Source of the DNA: Conidiobolus incongruus B7586
Taxonomy: Eukaryota; Entomophthoromycota; Entomophthoromycetes; Entomophthorales; Conidiobolaceae
Length of the DNA: 12,756 bases
Direction of reading: 5' to 3'
Assembly: GCA_000697335.1 (NCBI GenBank)
Contig: JNEM01012219.1
Coordinates: 1 to 12,756, forward strand
Below, piece after piece: positions 1-9,640 of this stretch (position 1 is its first letter; every line of letters begins with the position of its first letter). Both the position numbers and the translations under genes were made by a program. The notes below the pieces were generated by a model. The model was not told where the DNA came from. It ran no database searches and saw only the letters and a list, made by a program, of their open reading frames with translations.

Positions 1-433
1 TTTGAGATAAGGGGATATATTTAACAATATATAACCATATCTTTTTTCTCTCTTTGCTATTATTTTATATAATATTTTACAGATATACTAAATTCTTTTT
101 ATTAGTATCATTATACCTAAATCCCTCTCTAAAAAAATCCACTTGTGCATCAATCAACTTTATAAAAGAGAGAAAAAAGATATGGTTATATATTGTTAAA
201 TATATCCCCTTATCTCAAAAACCTGCAAATTTATAACTCACCTTGGTTAAATATTAAGGGTTAATATTTTTGCTAATAGTTTACTAAATATATCTAAATA
301 TATTTATTTATTATTAAATAATATACCTTAATTATATATTATAGTTTCAAGTAATCTAATATATACAATTGTTTTAGTTATTAATTAAAATATATATATT
401 TTTGATTTTATGACTCACTTTTGTGGGTCAGTG
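1..433 (-). mobile_element. Tc1-A0: foldback, MITE-like derivative of the Tc1-A family (left part outside window)
   Basis: Bases 1-166 match 849-1014 of element A1 in forward orientation, i.e. the stretch just inside the left terminal repeat plus the first 18 transposase codons. Bases 165-433 match the reverse complement of A1 635-903, i.e. the same left end inverted. The two halves meet at 165-166, where both parents have AA, a 2-bp microhomology. The element ends ...GGTCAGTG at 433, followed by TA at 434-435. If the missing end lies just left of the window, this is a non-autonomous element of about 647 bp with two left ends and no right end. Its terminus still reads GTGGGTCAGTG and so is less altered than that of A1. 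The host site is the LTR of the older chromovirus. The strand given is that of the visible terminus. The upstream half is inferred. Confidence 0.75.
205..433 (-). repeat. Terminal inverted repeat of Tc1-A0 (left-end type)
   Basis: This is a base-for-base counterpart of A1 635-851 read in reverse, with no length difference. It carries an outer motif (406-418, TTTATGACTCAC) and an inner motif (230-242, TTTATAACTCACC) in the same orientation, about 176 bp apart. These are the likely paired transposase binding sites. The four-base edge beyond the terminal repeat proper continues into the foldback arm. Confidence 0.75.
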
Positions 434-435
434 TA

Positions 436-632
436 TTATAGGAAGATACAAAAAGTTTAATTAATTATTAAATTAAAATAAGTCATTAATTAATTAAGAT
501 CTATATTAGATAATATTAATATATTAAAATATTAATAAGATATAGTTTTAATTTTAAGAATAATATAAAAAATAAATAATAATATTATTTAAAACAAATA
601 ACTTAATTTATTAAATAATTTAATACTATTTA
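436..632 (-). mobile_element. Older Ty3/Gypsy chromovirus (minus strand): middle of its 3' LTR
   Basis: Read in reverse, this piece aligns along its length with about 12135-12350 of the younger copy's 3' LTR; shared stretches include AAATTATTTAATAAATTAA and ATTAAAACTATATC. It lies between two Tc1-A insertions, A0 to the left and A1 to the right, and resumes at 2210 beyond A1. It is fossil LTR and holds no gene. The outer ~100 bp of this LTR should lie left of the window, beyond A0. Confidence 0.7.
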
Positions 633-634
633 TA

Positions 635-851
635 CACTAACCTACAAAAGTAAGTCATAAAATCAAAAATATATATATTTTAATTAATAACTAAAACAAT
701 TGTATATATTAGATTACTTAAAACTATAATATATAATTAAGGTATATTATTTAATAATAGATAAATATATTTAGATATATTTAGTAAACTATTAGCAAAA
801 ATATTAACCCTTAATATTTAACCAAGATGAGTCATAAATTTGCAGGTTTTT
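635..851 (+). repeat. Left terminal inverted repeat of Tc1-A1 (IR/DR type)
   Basis: An outer motif at 650-662 (GTAAGTCATAAAA) and an inner motif at 826-838 (GATGAGTCATAAA) lie in the same orientation. The left and right repeats agree well over the outer ~35 bp and the inner ~60 bp, but the middle has drifted. Two directly repeated binding sites within a ~215 bp inverted repeat is the IR/DR arrangement known from some Tc1 elements such as Sleeping Beauty. The binding role is inferred. Confidence 0.8.
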
Positions 852-960
852 GAGATAAGGGGATATATTTAACAATATATAACCATATCTTTTTTCTCTC
901 TTTGCTATTATTTTATATAATATTTTACAGATATACTAAATTCTTTTTATTAGTATCATT

Positions 961-1977
961 ATACCTAAATCCCTCTCTAAAAAAATCCACTTGTGCATCA
1001 ATCAACTTTATAAAGAAAGTAAATCAACTTATGATATTGTTAGAATTACTAGTGTTAGCTAGTCTACTATAGTTAAAGCTGTTAAGAATAGCAATAAAGA
1101 AACATTTAAACCTAAACTTAAGTGTGTTAGGATTATAGATGAACATGATAAGAAGTATATCTGTAGGTTGGTTAGTACAAGCAAGTGTAGTATTACTGTA
1201 GAAATACAGCAAGAACTATAAAACTATACAAGAATATTGGTTAACATTGATACTATTATACATGTTTTATGTTGGCATAGATACCACTCACACCTCAAGA
1301 AAAAACACCCCCAACTAAAGAAATCCCACTATAAAGTTAGATAAGAGTTTGAATGTTGCTACTAAGGTTAAACTGAAACTGATTAGAGTAAGGTTATTTA
1401 GTTTAATGAAACAAAAATATACTTTAGTGGATTTGATAGAAAAGCTAGATACTTCAGAAAAGATGCAGAACTACTTTATAACCATTATGTTAATTTTACC
1501 TAAAAGTATAATGGTGGGTTAATTATTATTTAAAGATGTATATTGTCTTCAGGTATAAGGTATCTTTATAAAGTTAATGGGGGAATTAATACTGAGATAT
1601 ACTAAAGTATTTTAAACAATGAATTGAAAAAAACCATTGAATAATATAGGTTAAATAAATCTGATGTTATTTTCTAGCAAGATAATACCTCTTGCTATAC
1701 TACAACTTCTACTACCAAATAACTTAAAAATAATAAGATAACAGTTATAAAGTAGCCTCTTTAATCTCCTAACTTTAATCTAATTAAACACCTTTGGGAT
1801 TAGTTAAAAAAAGCTATTAAAACTTTCCCCCCAGTAAAAAATTTAGATCAACTTTAAGAATATGTTCAAGAAGCATAGAACAAAATTAACCCTTCTTAGT
1901 GTAAGAAGTTAGTTGATTCTATACCCCACAAACTTAAAGAAGTTAGAAAAGCTAAAGGTAGATACACTAGGTTTTAA
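961..1977 (+). pseudogene. Tc1-type DD34E transposase relic (Tc1-A1)
   Basis: One reading frame runs 338 codons plus a TAA stop without any net frameshift, the usual Tc1 transposase length. The expected start codon is now ATA (961-963). The N-terminus has a helix-turn-helix-like segment around codons 14-50 (KESKSTYDIVRITSVS, then a stop, then STIVKAVK). Next comes a typical linker (HLKKKHP...). The catalytic core keeps blocks such as FNETKIYFSGF, QDNTSCYTT, IKHLWD and the C-terminal KAKGRYTRF. Asp241 of QDN is kept. Residue 149 (expected Asp) is Asn, and residue 276 (expected Glu) is Lys; D241 to 276 leaves 34 residues between. About 19 premature stops occur, mostly where Gln or Trp is expected, which fits RIP. 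In its working state it would have cut and pasted the element at TA sites. Confidence 0.9.
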
Positions 1978-1992
1978 TTTTTTTTTATCACC

Positions 1993-2207
1993 AAAAACCT
2001 GCAAATTTATGACTCACCTTAGGTAAAATTTAAGGGTTTATATTTTAGCCAATTAATAGCTAAATATCATCATTTAATGATATATATAACTAATAAATAT
2101 AATAGATTTTAATTATTTAATTTAGGTTTATTTTATTAAATATTAATTAAGTTATTAGTAAAAATATAAGTGTTTTTGATTTTATAACTTATTTTTGTAG
2201 GTCAGTG
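1993..2207 (-). repeat. Right terminal inverted repeat of Tc1-A1
   Basis: Inner motif at 2006-2018 (TTTATGACTCACC) and outer motif at about 2181-2192 (TTTATAACTTAT), inverted relative to the left end. The central part differs from the left repeat, so left and right ends can be told apart. That difference is what identifies A0 as a two-left-end element. The coding frame stops 15 bp before the repeat begins. Confidence 0.8.
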
Positions 2208-2209
2208 TA

Positions 2210-2685
2210 TAATTTATATAGTTATAAATATATTAATAATTAAATAATTTATAATTAATTGAAATATAACAGAATATATATATGAATTGAAAAAACCAAT
2301 CTTTTGATATTTTTTTTAGTAAATTACTTAAAAAATCACATTATTTGAATTTTAATAAATATAATAAACTAAATTATTTTTAATATTTCTTTAAAAGTTC
2401 TTATAAAGTTTTTTTAATAAAATTATATTTTTATTTTATATAAAATTACAGCTTATTCTTAATATATATATATTTAAATATATAATTAATATAGTATTTT
2501 TTTCTATATTTTAATTAATAATTAGATTTAGTTTTAAGGTTTCAATCAATTAAAAAATATATGAAATTTTTTAAAATAAAGTTTGAATTTAGATAGATAA
2601 AAGCTAAAGTTAATATTTAAAATTAAAAGTAGCTTTAAGAGAATATTTTTAAGATTTAATAAATTAAATTTTATAGGTATTATAA
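2210..2685 (-). mobile_element. Older Ty3/Gypsy chromovirus (minus strand): integrase tail, chromodomain and start of 3' LTR
   Basis: Read in reverse from 2685, this aligns with about 11650-12140 of the younger copy. Shared landmarks are CTATAAAATTTAATTTATTAA, CAAACTTTATTTT, a TTTTTTAATTGATT run, and TACTAT.TTAATTATATA at the start of the chromodomain region. The LTR edge falls near 2309, so 2310-2685 is internal sequence and 2210-2309 is the first ~100 bp of the 3' LTR. The internal part is the end of the pol polyprotein; a chromodomain there is the mark of chromoviruses and directs integration to heterochromatin. It is broken at many places and sits between A1 and A2. Confidence 0.7.
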
Positions 2686-2687
2686 TA

Positions 2688-2902
2688 CACTAACCCACAA
2701 AAGTGAGTCACAAAATCAAAAACACCTATATTTTTACTAATAACTTGATTAATATTTAATAAAATAAACCTAAATTAAATAATTAAAATCTATTATATTT
2801 ATTAGTTATATATATCATTAAATGATGATATTTAGCTATTAATTGGTTAAAATATAAACCTTTAAATTTTACCTAAGGTGAGTTTTAAATTTGTAGGTTT
2901 TT
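2688..2902 (+). repeat. Right-type terminal inverted repeat of Tc1-A2
   Basis: Outer motif at 2703-2714 (GTGAGTCACAAA) and inner motif at 2877-2889 (AGGTGAGTTTTAA). The terminus CACTAACCCACAAAAGTGAG is less altered than in A1. The middle matches the right, not the left, repeat of A1. Confidence 0.8.
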
Positions 2903-2917
2903 AGTGATAAAAGAAAA

Positions 2918-3934
2918 TTAAAACCTAGTGTATCCACCTTTAGTTTTTCTAACTTCTTTAAGTTTGTGGGGTATAGAATCAACTAACTTCTTACACTAAG
3001 AAGGGTTAATTTTGTTCTATGCTTCTTGAATATATTTTTAAAGTTGATTTAAATATTTTACTGGTGGGAAAGCTTTAATAGCTTTTTTTAACTAATCCCA
3101 AAGGTGTTTAATTAGATTAAAGTTAAGAGATTAAAGAAGCTACTTCATAACTATTATCTTGTTATTTTTAAGCTATTTGGTAGTAGAAGCTATAATATAG
3201 CAAGAAGTATTATCTTGCTAGAAAATAACATTAGATTTATTTAACCTATAATATTCAATGTTTTTTTTCAATTCATTGTTTAGAATATTTTAGTACATCT
3301 CAGTATTAATTCCCCTATTAACTTTATAAAGATACCTTACACCTAAAAACAACATACATCCCTAAACAATAATTGACCTATTACTATACTTTTGGGTAAA
3401 ATTAACATAATGGTTACAAAGTAGTTTTGTATCTTTTCTAAAGTATCTAGCTTTTCCATCAAATCTACTAAAGTATATTTTTGTTTCATTAGACTAAATA
3501 ACCTTACTCTAATTAGTTTTGGTTCAGTATTAGTAACAACATTTAAACTCCCACCTAGCTTTACAATGGGATTTCTTTAATTAGGGGTGTTTTTTCTTGA
3601 GGTGTAAGTAGTATCCATATTAATATAAAGCACATATAATAGTATTAGTGCTAACTAATATTCCTATATAGTTTTATAGTTCCTACTATATTTCTACAGT
3701 AGTACCACACTTGCCTGTATTAACCAACCTATAAATATACTTCTTATTATGTTCATCTATGATTTTAACACACTTAAATTTAAGTTTAAATGTTTCTTTA
3801 TTGTTATTCTTAACAACCTTAACTATAGTAGATTAGCTAACACTAGTAATTCTAGCAATATTATAAGTTGATTTACCTTTTTTATAAAGTTGATAGATAC
3901 ATAAATAGATTTTTTTAGAGAGGGATTTAGGTAT
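2918..3934 (-). pseudogene. Tc1-type DD34E transposase relic (Tc1-A2)
   Basis: The same 338-codon frame as in A1 lies on the minus strand, again without net frameshift and again with ATA (3934-3932) where the start codon should be. Preserved blocks include SNETKIYFS, FDGKARYFRKD, QDNTSCY, IKHLWD and KGGYTRF. Asp241 is kept (3214-3212). Codon 149 is Asn and codon 276 is Lys, exactly as in A1. I count about 20 premature stops, many at the same codons as in A1 (the stops after ITSVS, before QDN and after HLWD). Some codons damaged in A1 are undamaged here, for example Trp and Gln in KARWEF and FTQKY. No product is expected. Confidence 0.9.
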
Positions 3935-4043
3935 AATGATACTAATAAAAAAAGTTTAGTATATCTGTAAAATATTATATAAAATAATAGCAAAGAGAGA
4001 AAAAAGATATGGTTATATATTGTTAAATATATCCCCTTATCTC

Positions 4044-4260
4044 AAAAACCTGCAAATTTATGACTCATCTTGGTTAAATATTAAGGGTTAATATTTTTGC
4101 TAATAGTTTACTAAATATATCTAAATATATTTATCTATTATTAAATAATATACCTTAATTATATATTATAGTTTTAAGTAATCTAATATATACAATTGTT
4201 TTAGTTATTAATTAAAATATATATATTTTTGATTTTATGACTCACTTTTGTGGGTTAGTG
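4044..4260 (-). repeat. Left-type terminal inverted repeat of Tc1-A2
   Basis: Inner motif at 4057-4069 (TTTATGACTCATC) and outer motif at 4233-4245 (TTTTATGACTCAC), in the same orientation. It is nearly identical to the 205-433 repeat of A0 and to the reverse complement of 635-851. This left-end sequence therefore occurs three times in the first 4.3 kb. Confidence 0.8.
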
Positions 4261-4262
4261 TA

Positions 4263-5469
4263 TAATAATAAGAATTTTAAATTTAATCTAAATTTAAATA
4301 AGATAAGTTTAAGTGTAAATTATTATTAATAAATAAATATATTTATTTTATATTAAAATAATTTTTTGAGATATTTTTAATTATTACTATTTTATAATTC
4401 TTTAATTTTCTTCTAAGTTAAATTTAATAAAGAAGATGATATATTTAATATAAGATTAAAATTTAATAACATCTAAAGATAACTTAATTTAAAGTTTTAA
4501 AGCAATTATTAAATTAAGTTATTTGTTTTAATTGACAAAATAAAGGCTAAAACTTAGTAATTATTTGATAAAAGTATTAAAAAAATATTAAAGTTGATAG
4601 ATATAAATATCTTGATTTAATTGATTAATGTTGATATAAGCTTTAATCATTTTTTTAATATTTTAATAGTTTTTTTAATAAGTTTATTATTTTTAAAAAC
4701 ATTAAATATAGATATATTTAGGTTAATCTTAAGGGAAAAAAAGTGAAATTCAAAATCAAAAGTTAAATTATGTTTTTTTATAAATATAATAGTTTGTCGA
4801 ATTATATAATTAAAAATAATAGGGAATGATAATTATAATATTTTTTTAATTATATAAGTATTAAAACAAAAAATAAAATAAGTAAATTTTGAGATGAAAT
4901 TAATAAAATTTATTAAGTTATTATAGTCATTTGTTGATTTGAAAATTTCTATAAAATAATCAAAATTTGTTATTACATTTTTTTAAGGATTTATTAGGGA
5001 ATAAGTTTATTATAACTTAGTTAGATATTATCTTTAAATTTTGCCATTTATTATAGATATAAGTGTATTTCTAAATCTATTTGATTAAGAAAGGTTTATA
5101 GTATTTTATTATTATTCTTTGAGTAATTTTTAATTAATTTAAAAGTCTTTTAATAGGTCAGTAATAATATTCATCAAATATTACTTATTAAATTTTATGA
5201 AAATTAAGAATATATAGAAGATTATTATAGTTCAGTAATTTATTAATAACTTTAATTCTTTTATTATAATTTATTTAATTTTCTAATAGCTTAAAAAGTT
5301 TTTTTCAAATTTAAATAAAGGAAATATCATTTTATTATATTTTTCAAAATAAATTAATAAATTTTTTATTATTTTCAAATAATAAATATTAAATTAATAT
5401 TAGCTGGATTTTTATAATTTTAATAAAAAAATAAATAAATAAAATTTTTTAACAAAATATTTATAATAT
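4263..5469 (-). mobile_element. Older Ty3/Gypsy chromovirus (minus strand): end of RNase H through integrase
   Basis: Read in reverse from 5469, this aligns over its whole length with about 10447-11640 of the younger copy. Anchors include TTTGTTAAAAAAT at the RNase H end, AAAAATCCAGC.AATATTA, AGTAATATTTGATGAATATT at the start of the integrase zinc-binding region, and AACAAATAACTTAA farther on. It is therefore the second half of pol: the end of RNase H and the integrase N-terminal and core regions. It is broken throughout. At its right edge (5469/5470) it is interrupted by the younger copy, and at its left edge by Tc1-A2. Confidence 0.75.
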
Positions 5470-5863
5470 TATTAAGAGATTAGTTTTCTAAATTCTTATA
5501 TATATTTTCATATAATTTAATTTATTATAAATTATATAATTAATTTATACTTTTATAGCTTAATTAATTATATAGATAGCATTGAATTATTTAATAAACT
5601 AGGTTTTTTTTCTTTTAATTTTTATTATTTTTTGTCTTTTTCACTATTTCTAAGATTGAAACTATATCTTATCAATATTATAGTATATTAACACTACCTA
5701 ATATAAATCTTAATATATCAGTGACTTATTTTAGTTTGAAGCTTAATTAAACTTTGTTTATATTCACATACTATAGCTAAATTATAATATTTTGTTTTAT
5801 ATCATACCATTTTTATATTAAGTTTTCCTTTAAAATATATTAGTTTTTATCATTATATTTATA
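5470..5863 (+). repeat. 5' LTR of the younger chromovirus
   Basis: About 394 bp, aligning end to end with 12040-12437. It begins TATTAAGAGA and ends near ...TTTATA, which fits TG...CA termini altered by RIP. Shared anchors with the 3' copy include TTATACTTTTATAGCT, ATTGAATTATTTAATAAA and ACCTAATATAAATCTTAATA. The end coordinate is uncertain by a few bases. I could not identify a primer binding site after it with any confidence. Confidence 0.85.
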
Positions 5864-6960
5864 TAGTAATAATTATAAAAATTTTAAAAAACTATTAAAA
5901 ATTGATAATTACCTATATTAAATTTACTTATTATTATTTTAAATATTATTTATTATCTATTTTACTCTAATTTAATATTATACACTATAATAGCACTAAA
6001 AAAATGATACCCTTATATTATTTTAATAATAATAATAATTTAATTACTAAGTGAATCTAAGACATTAATCTTTAAAAGTTTATTACCTTCTAAGAAGGTT
6101 ATATTAGATAACTTTTAGTTGAGAAAAACATAACTCAAAAAGCTTAAATTTAACAAACTAGTTACTTCACTATAATTAATATATTAAACTATCTTTTTAA
6201 TATTTTTAAAGATAAATTAACTATTTATAAGATTTTTAAAAACCTTTACAATCTTAAAAACTATCTTAAAAATATAAAAAACTATTTTAATTTAGTTCTT
6301 AATAAATATTTAAAAAATATCTTTAAATTAGCCATTTTTTTTAAAAATTTTACTTATAATTAGTAATTAACTGATTATAAGCTTAATCCTAAAGAGTTTT
6401 TAAAAGGATAACTTACTACAAAAGTATAAATTTTTTAATAATTAGAAAGAATATTTAAAAAAATATTACTTAAAAAATTAAATTTAATTTAAAAAAGAAA
6501 AGCTTTCTTAACTTAAATAAAAAACTTCTATAAGAAAATTGGTTAAGAAATTCAATGAGATATATTTAAACATTTTAATATTATTAAAAAAACAAATCCA
6601 TAAATTATTACAATACCTTAATTTTAAGTTAGACTTTAGTTAGTTAATAAGGAATATTTTGATAATATGTTTTTTAATATTTGTGATGTAATAATTATGA
6701 TTAATAATATCTTTTATTTGATAACTAAATCTTTATATCCCAAGAATTAATCTTTTAAAACTTATTTTAATTTACTTAAATCTTAAATGATAAATGTTTC
6801 TACTTTAAAGCTTTATAAAAAAACCTTTAGTGAAAAAGCTAATGCTTATTTAAGAGCAAATAAAAGATGTTATTATTATCAAAAAACACAAGTTAATTAT
6901 AAAATTGATAAGTATTTTCTCAAAAAGCAACATCTAATTAATTCTTAATAATTTTAATTT
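5864..6960 (+). pseudogene. Leader and gag-like region of the younger chromovirus (fossil)
   Basis: By position this is the untranslated leader and gag. The best sequence support is a zinc-knuckle-like stretch at about 6862-6910, where gag nucleocapsid domains normally end. A short (AAT)n run lies near 6023-6045. The rest of gag is too altered to place its start or subdomains. Gag would form the particle that packages element RNA. This copy is broken and no product is expected. Confidence 0.5.
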
Positions 6961-7790
6961 ATTAATCATAAATCAAAATTGAATAATATTAATATTATCT
7001 TAAAATCACCTTTTTTATAATTAATTAAAAGATTTTAATTTAATCCACAAAATTCTAATAAACTAATGATTCCACAAATTAAACTATATATAAAACAGAG
7101 ATTTAACTAATTAAACTAGTAGATACTAAAAATATTCAAGTAACTAATTTATCTTATGATTCTTTATCGTTAACTATCATTTTATTATTTTTTTTAACTA
7201 GATATATAATAGATATACTTATTAATGTTTTAATTAAATTTAATTGTTTTAATTATATTATTTTTTGTTTGATTATTACAAAACTATTTTTACTTATCTA
7301 AAATATAGCTTAATAATCAAATATATAAATAATTCAATAAAACAAGCATTTAATACTATATTTAAATACTTATCAATATTTCTTAATTACTCCCAATATA
7401 TTAAATTCCTAGTTGTTATCATTGGTTATAATTTTATACTAGATTAAAATTAGTTTGAATACCATAGTTTTTTATTTATGAGTATTACTTTAAAAGGTCA
7501 CAAATCTATTTCTTTTATACTTTAAAAGAAATTAATAGAATTAATCTTAAAAAATTTATATTACTTTATTATAAAACTACTAAATACTTTACCTAATATT
7601 AACTTTATAATTGTGTTAAATAATTTTATTATTATAAACAAAAAACAATATAAAAAATTCTTTAAAAACCCTAAGAATCTATAAAGATTTAAATTTGTTT
7701 AATATTCCTTTATTTATACTTCATCTATTAATTTTAATAAAGCTATAAATAATAACCACCTTTTATATAATACAATAAGTTAATTTATTA
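6961..7790 (+). pseudogene. Protease region of the younger chromovirus (fossil)
   Basis: It lies between the zinc-knuckle and the reverse transcriptase. The most recognisable part is at about 7395-7445, which resembles the conserved IxGxxFL block near the end of Ty3/Gypsy aspartic proteases. A short open stretch at 7265-7447 falls here and is not a separate gene. The protease would process the Gag-Pol polyprotein. The boundaries are approximate. Confidence 0.45.
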
Positions 7791-8539
7791 ATATTTTTGA
7801 ACCAGTGAGTAAATTACATTCTAAATATAATATTAAAAAAATTAAACTTGCTTTAAATATATAATTATACTTAAAGTTTATTTATCATTTATCTTTTAAA
7901 TAATATTAAACTTTAAAAAAATTTAAAAGTTACTTGAAAATAAATATATTAAACTTTTTCTTTATTATAAAAATCTTTTATTTTCTTTATGTAAAAGGTT
8001 AATAATAGTTAAAAACTATAGATTAATTAATATGTTTTTAACTTTAAAACTATCAAAGATAAAACTTTATTACTAAACCTATATGATATTAAAGATAAAC
8101 TACTTAAATCTATTATATTCACTAAATTAAATATTAGAAATAATTATTATAATATTAAAGTTAAAAAAAATTCTATTTTTTTAATTATTTTCAATACTTT
8201 ATTAAATTATTATAAATTTTTTATTATGAACTTTATATTATTTAATGCCCTTGTAACTTTCACCTGATTTATTAATTCCCTTGTTAACCTTAACTTTAAT
8301 ATCTTTATTATTACTTACCTTGATAATATCTTAATTAATTTAAAAATTAAAATATATTTAATATGTTAAATAAGTTTTATAAATTATTTAAGAATATAAA
8401 TTACCTTTAAAACTATCGAAATGTATTTTTAGTGTTTTTTATCTTTTTTTATAGTTATATTGTTTTTTCTTAAGTAATTAGCATTGATTTAACTAAACTC
8501 AATAATATAAAAGCTTTTATTATTACTCTATAATTTTAA
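7791..8539 (+). pseudogene. Reverse transcriptase region of the younger chromovirus (fossil)
   Basis: Recognisable Ty3/Gypsy RT blocks appear in order: the region leading into the palm around 7900-8030; a stretch at about 8235-8285 resembling the TNAPATFQ block; the YLDDILI-like active-site box at about 8309-8335; and the following KLSKC-like connection at about 8400-8430. These fix both strand and superfamily. The domain copies element RNA into cDNA. The region is broken in many places and is followed directly by the Tc1-B insertion. Confidence 0.75.
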
Positions 8540-8541
8540 TA

Positions 8542-8590
8542 ATGGGAATTTTATGTGATTCAAAATAAATAAATATTTTAATATATAATA
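8542..8590 (+). repeat. Left terminal inverted repeat of Tc1-B
   Basis: It starts ATGGGAATTTT and shares a TTCAAAATAAATAAAT-like segment with the right end (TTTGAAATAAATTAT in the inverted right repeat). The inner limit is not sharp because the sequence becomes plain A/T. Confidence 0.6.
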
Positions 8591-8599
8591 TATAAAAAT

Positions 8600-9640
8600 A
8601 AATATAAAGTATAAATTTAATAGTTTCTTTTATTATTAATAAATTTTTGTTATATTTTTAGTTAAGATCTAATATTTAATAATAATTCTTTTTATTCAAG
8701 ATAAAAAATTTAATATTTCACAAATAATTAAATTTTTTTATAAAAATTTTCTTTCTTATAAGCTGGTTTTTTAATTATTTAAAGCAATTATTATCACATA
8801 AGATAGTCTAAAGAGTCTACTAGATATAGTAATTTTTTCTAGTTATTTTTAATTAGAAAGTTTTTTACAGCTTTAAATTTATATATTTTATAATTATCAT
8901 ATAAATTAATAAATTTTCTTAAATTATTTTGAGAACATTAATTAAAAATATATTTATTGAAAAAAGTATTATAGAGTTTAATATTAATTGATTTTCCTTT
9001 AAAAACTAAATAAAAGTAGCATATATCATTATAATTTATTAGAATAATTAATATTTATTTATTAACAAAATATTTATTTAAAGGGATTTGTAAAGGAGGT
9101 TAATTTAGCTTAATTTAATATTTTAATTTATGTTTTAGTAAAAGGTTATATATATAGATCTAAGATTTATTAATTGTAATTATTCATTATAAAAGTTTAA
9201 GCTTCTAGTAATATTTTAGTAAGTTTTGTTTAATAATAACTACTTTAGCTTTTTTTAAACTTTAGTTAAATTATAAAATACCTATTTTATAACTTTATTT
9301 TTTAATTTAAGTTTAAACTTTAATATTTATATATATCTGTAAAGCTAATATTAAAGTATTTAGATAGTTCTTTAGCTGAAATAAAAAGGGAATTTTTAAT
9401 ATATTTTTTCACTTTATTAATAATTAAAAGAGTAATAGTTAAAGTTAATTTTTTAAATTTTAGCAAGTTTTAGATAGTTTTTCTATTATCTTTAAAGTAA
9501 TTAATCTAGTGATAAATTGTTAATTTAGATAGTATTTTATTATTAAAAGATATTTGTAAATTTTAAATAATTTTAGAGAATTTATGGTTAAGTTTTACTA
9601 ATAATAATATAAAAAACTTTTGATGATTACTATTTAGATT
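8600..9640 (-). pseudogene. Tc1/mariner-type transposase relic (Tc1-B)
   Basis: Read on the minus strand, 9625-9330 stays in one frame for about 95 codons with only a few stops. It contains two helix-turn-helix-like segments, the second reading ISAKELSKYFNIS (about 9390-9340), as expected for the paired DNA-binding motifs of Tc1/mariner transposases. Farther on, about 9030-8700, another minus frame is fairly open and includes a CDNNCFK..LKNQL stretch near 8800-8750. This resembles the third catalytic block of DDE/D enzymes, possibly with Asp rather than Glu. The middle is poorly readable and at least one frame change seems to separate the halves. Class assignment rests on the ends and the N-terminus; the catalytic residues are uncertain. 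No product is expected. Confidence 0.55.

Larger units (their letters stand above)
635..2207 (+). mobile_element. Tc1-A1: full-length Tc1/mariner transposon, inactive
   Basis: The element is 1573 bp with a TA target duplication at 633-634 and 2208-2209. The ends read CACTAACC... and ...GGTCAGTG. It has ~215 bp imperfect terminal inverted repeats enclosing a single transposase relic. TA target, size, DD34E transposase and terminal CACT all fit the Tc1 branch. It is inserted in the LTR of the older chromovirus: 436-632 and 2210-2309 become contiguous with the LTR at 12040-12437 once the element is skipped. Compared with A2 it has the same length, and most differences I checked are C/T or G/A transitions. 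It cannot encode a working transposase. Confidence 0.9.
2688..4260 (-). mobile_element. Tc1-A2: full-length Tc1/mariner transposon in reverse orientation, inactive
   Basis: The element is exactly 1573 bp, like A1, with TA at 2686-2687 and 4261-4262. It is inverted relative to A1; position p of A1 corresponds to 4895 minus p here, and checks at the coding end, at codon 241 and at codon 149 all fall in register. Its right-type end (2688-2902) comes first and its left-type end (4044-4260) last. It is inserted in the older chromovirus between the integrase core and the chromodomain: 4263-5469 and 2210-2685 are consecutive when compared with the younger copy. It cannot encode a working transposase. 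Confidence 0.9.

Noticed and set aside
54-236. Open reading frame of 60 codons, plus strand
   Set aside because: It runs across the foldback junction of Tc1-A0 in the wrong frame for transposase and is mostly terminal-repeat sequence. It is a chance opening.
1024-1212. Open reading frame of 62 codons, minus strand
   Set aside because: It lies antisense to the recognisable N-terminal half of the Tc1-A1 transposase relic, so it is a shadow.
2210-2685. Spacer between the two Tc1 elements as a possible unique or regulatory sequence
   Set aside because: Read in reverse it matches the integrase tail, chromodomain and LTR start of the chromovirus, so it is part of the older element.
4263-5469. Gene-free 1.2 kb that first looked like plain AT-rich spacer
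   Set aside because: The reverse complement aligns collinearly with the integrase region at 10447-11640.
7265-7447. Open reading frame of 60 codons, plus strand
   Set aside because: It falls within the protease region of the fossil chromovirus and is a surviving stretch of that, not a separate gene.
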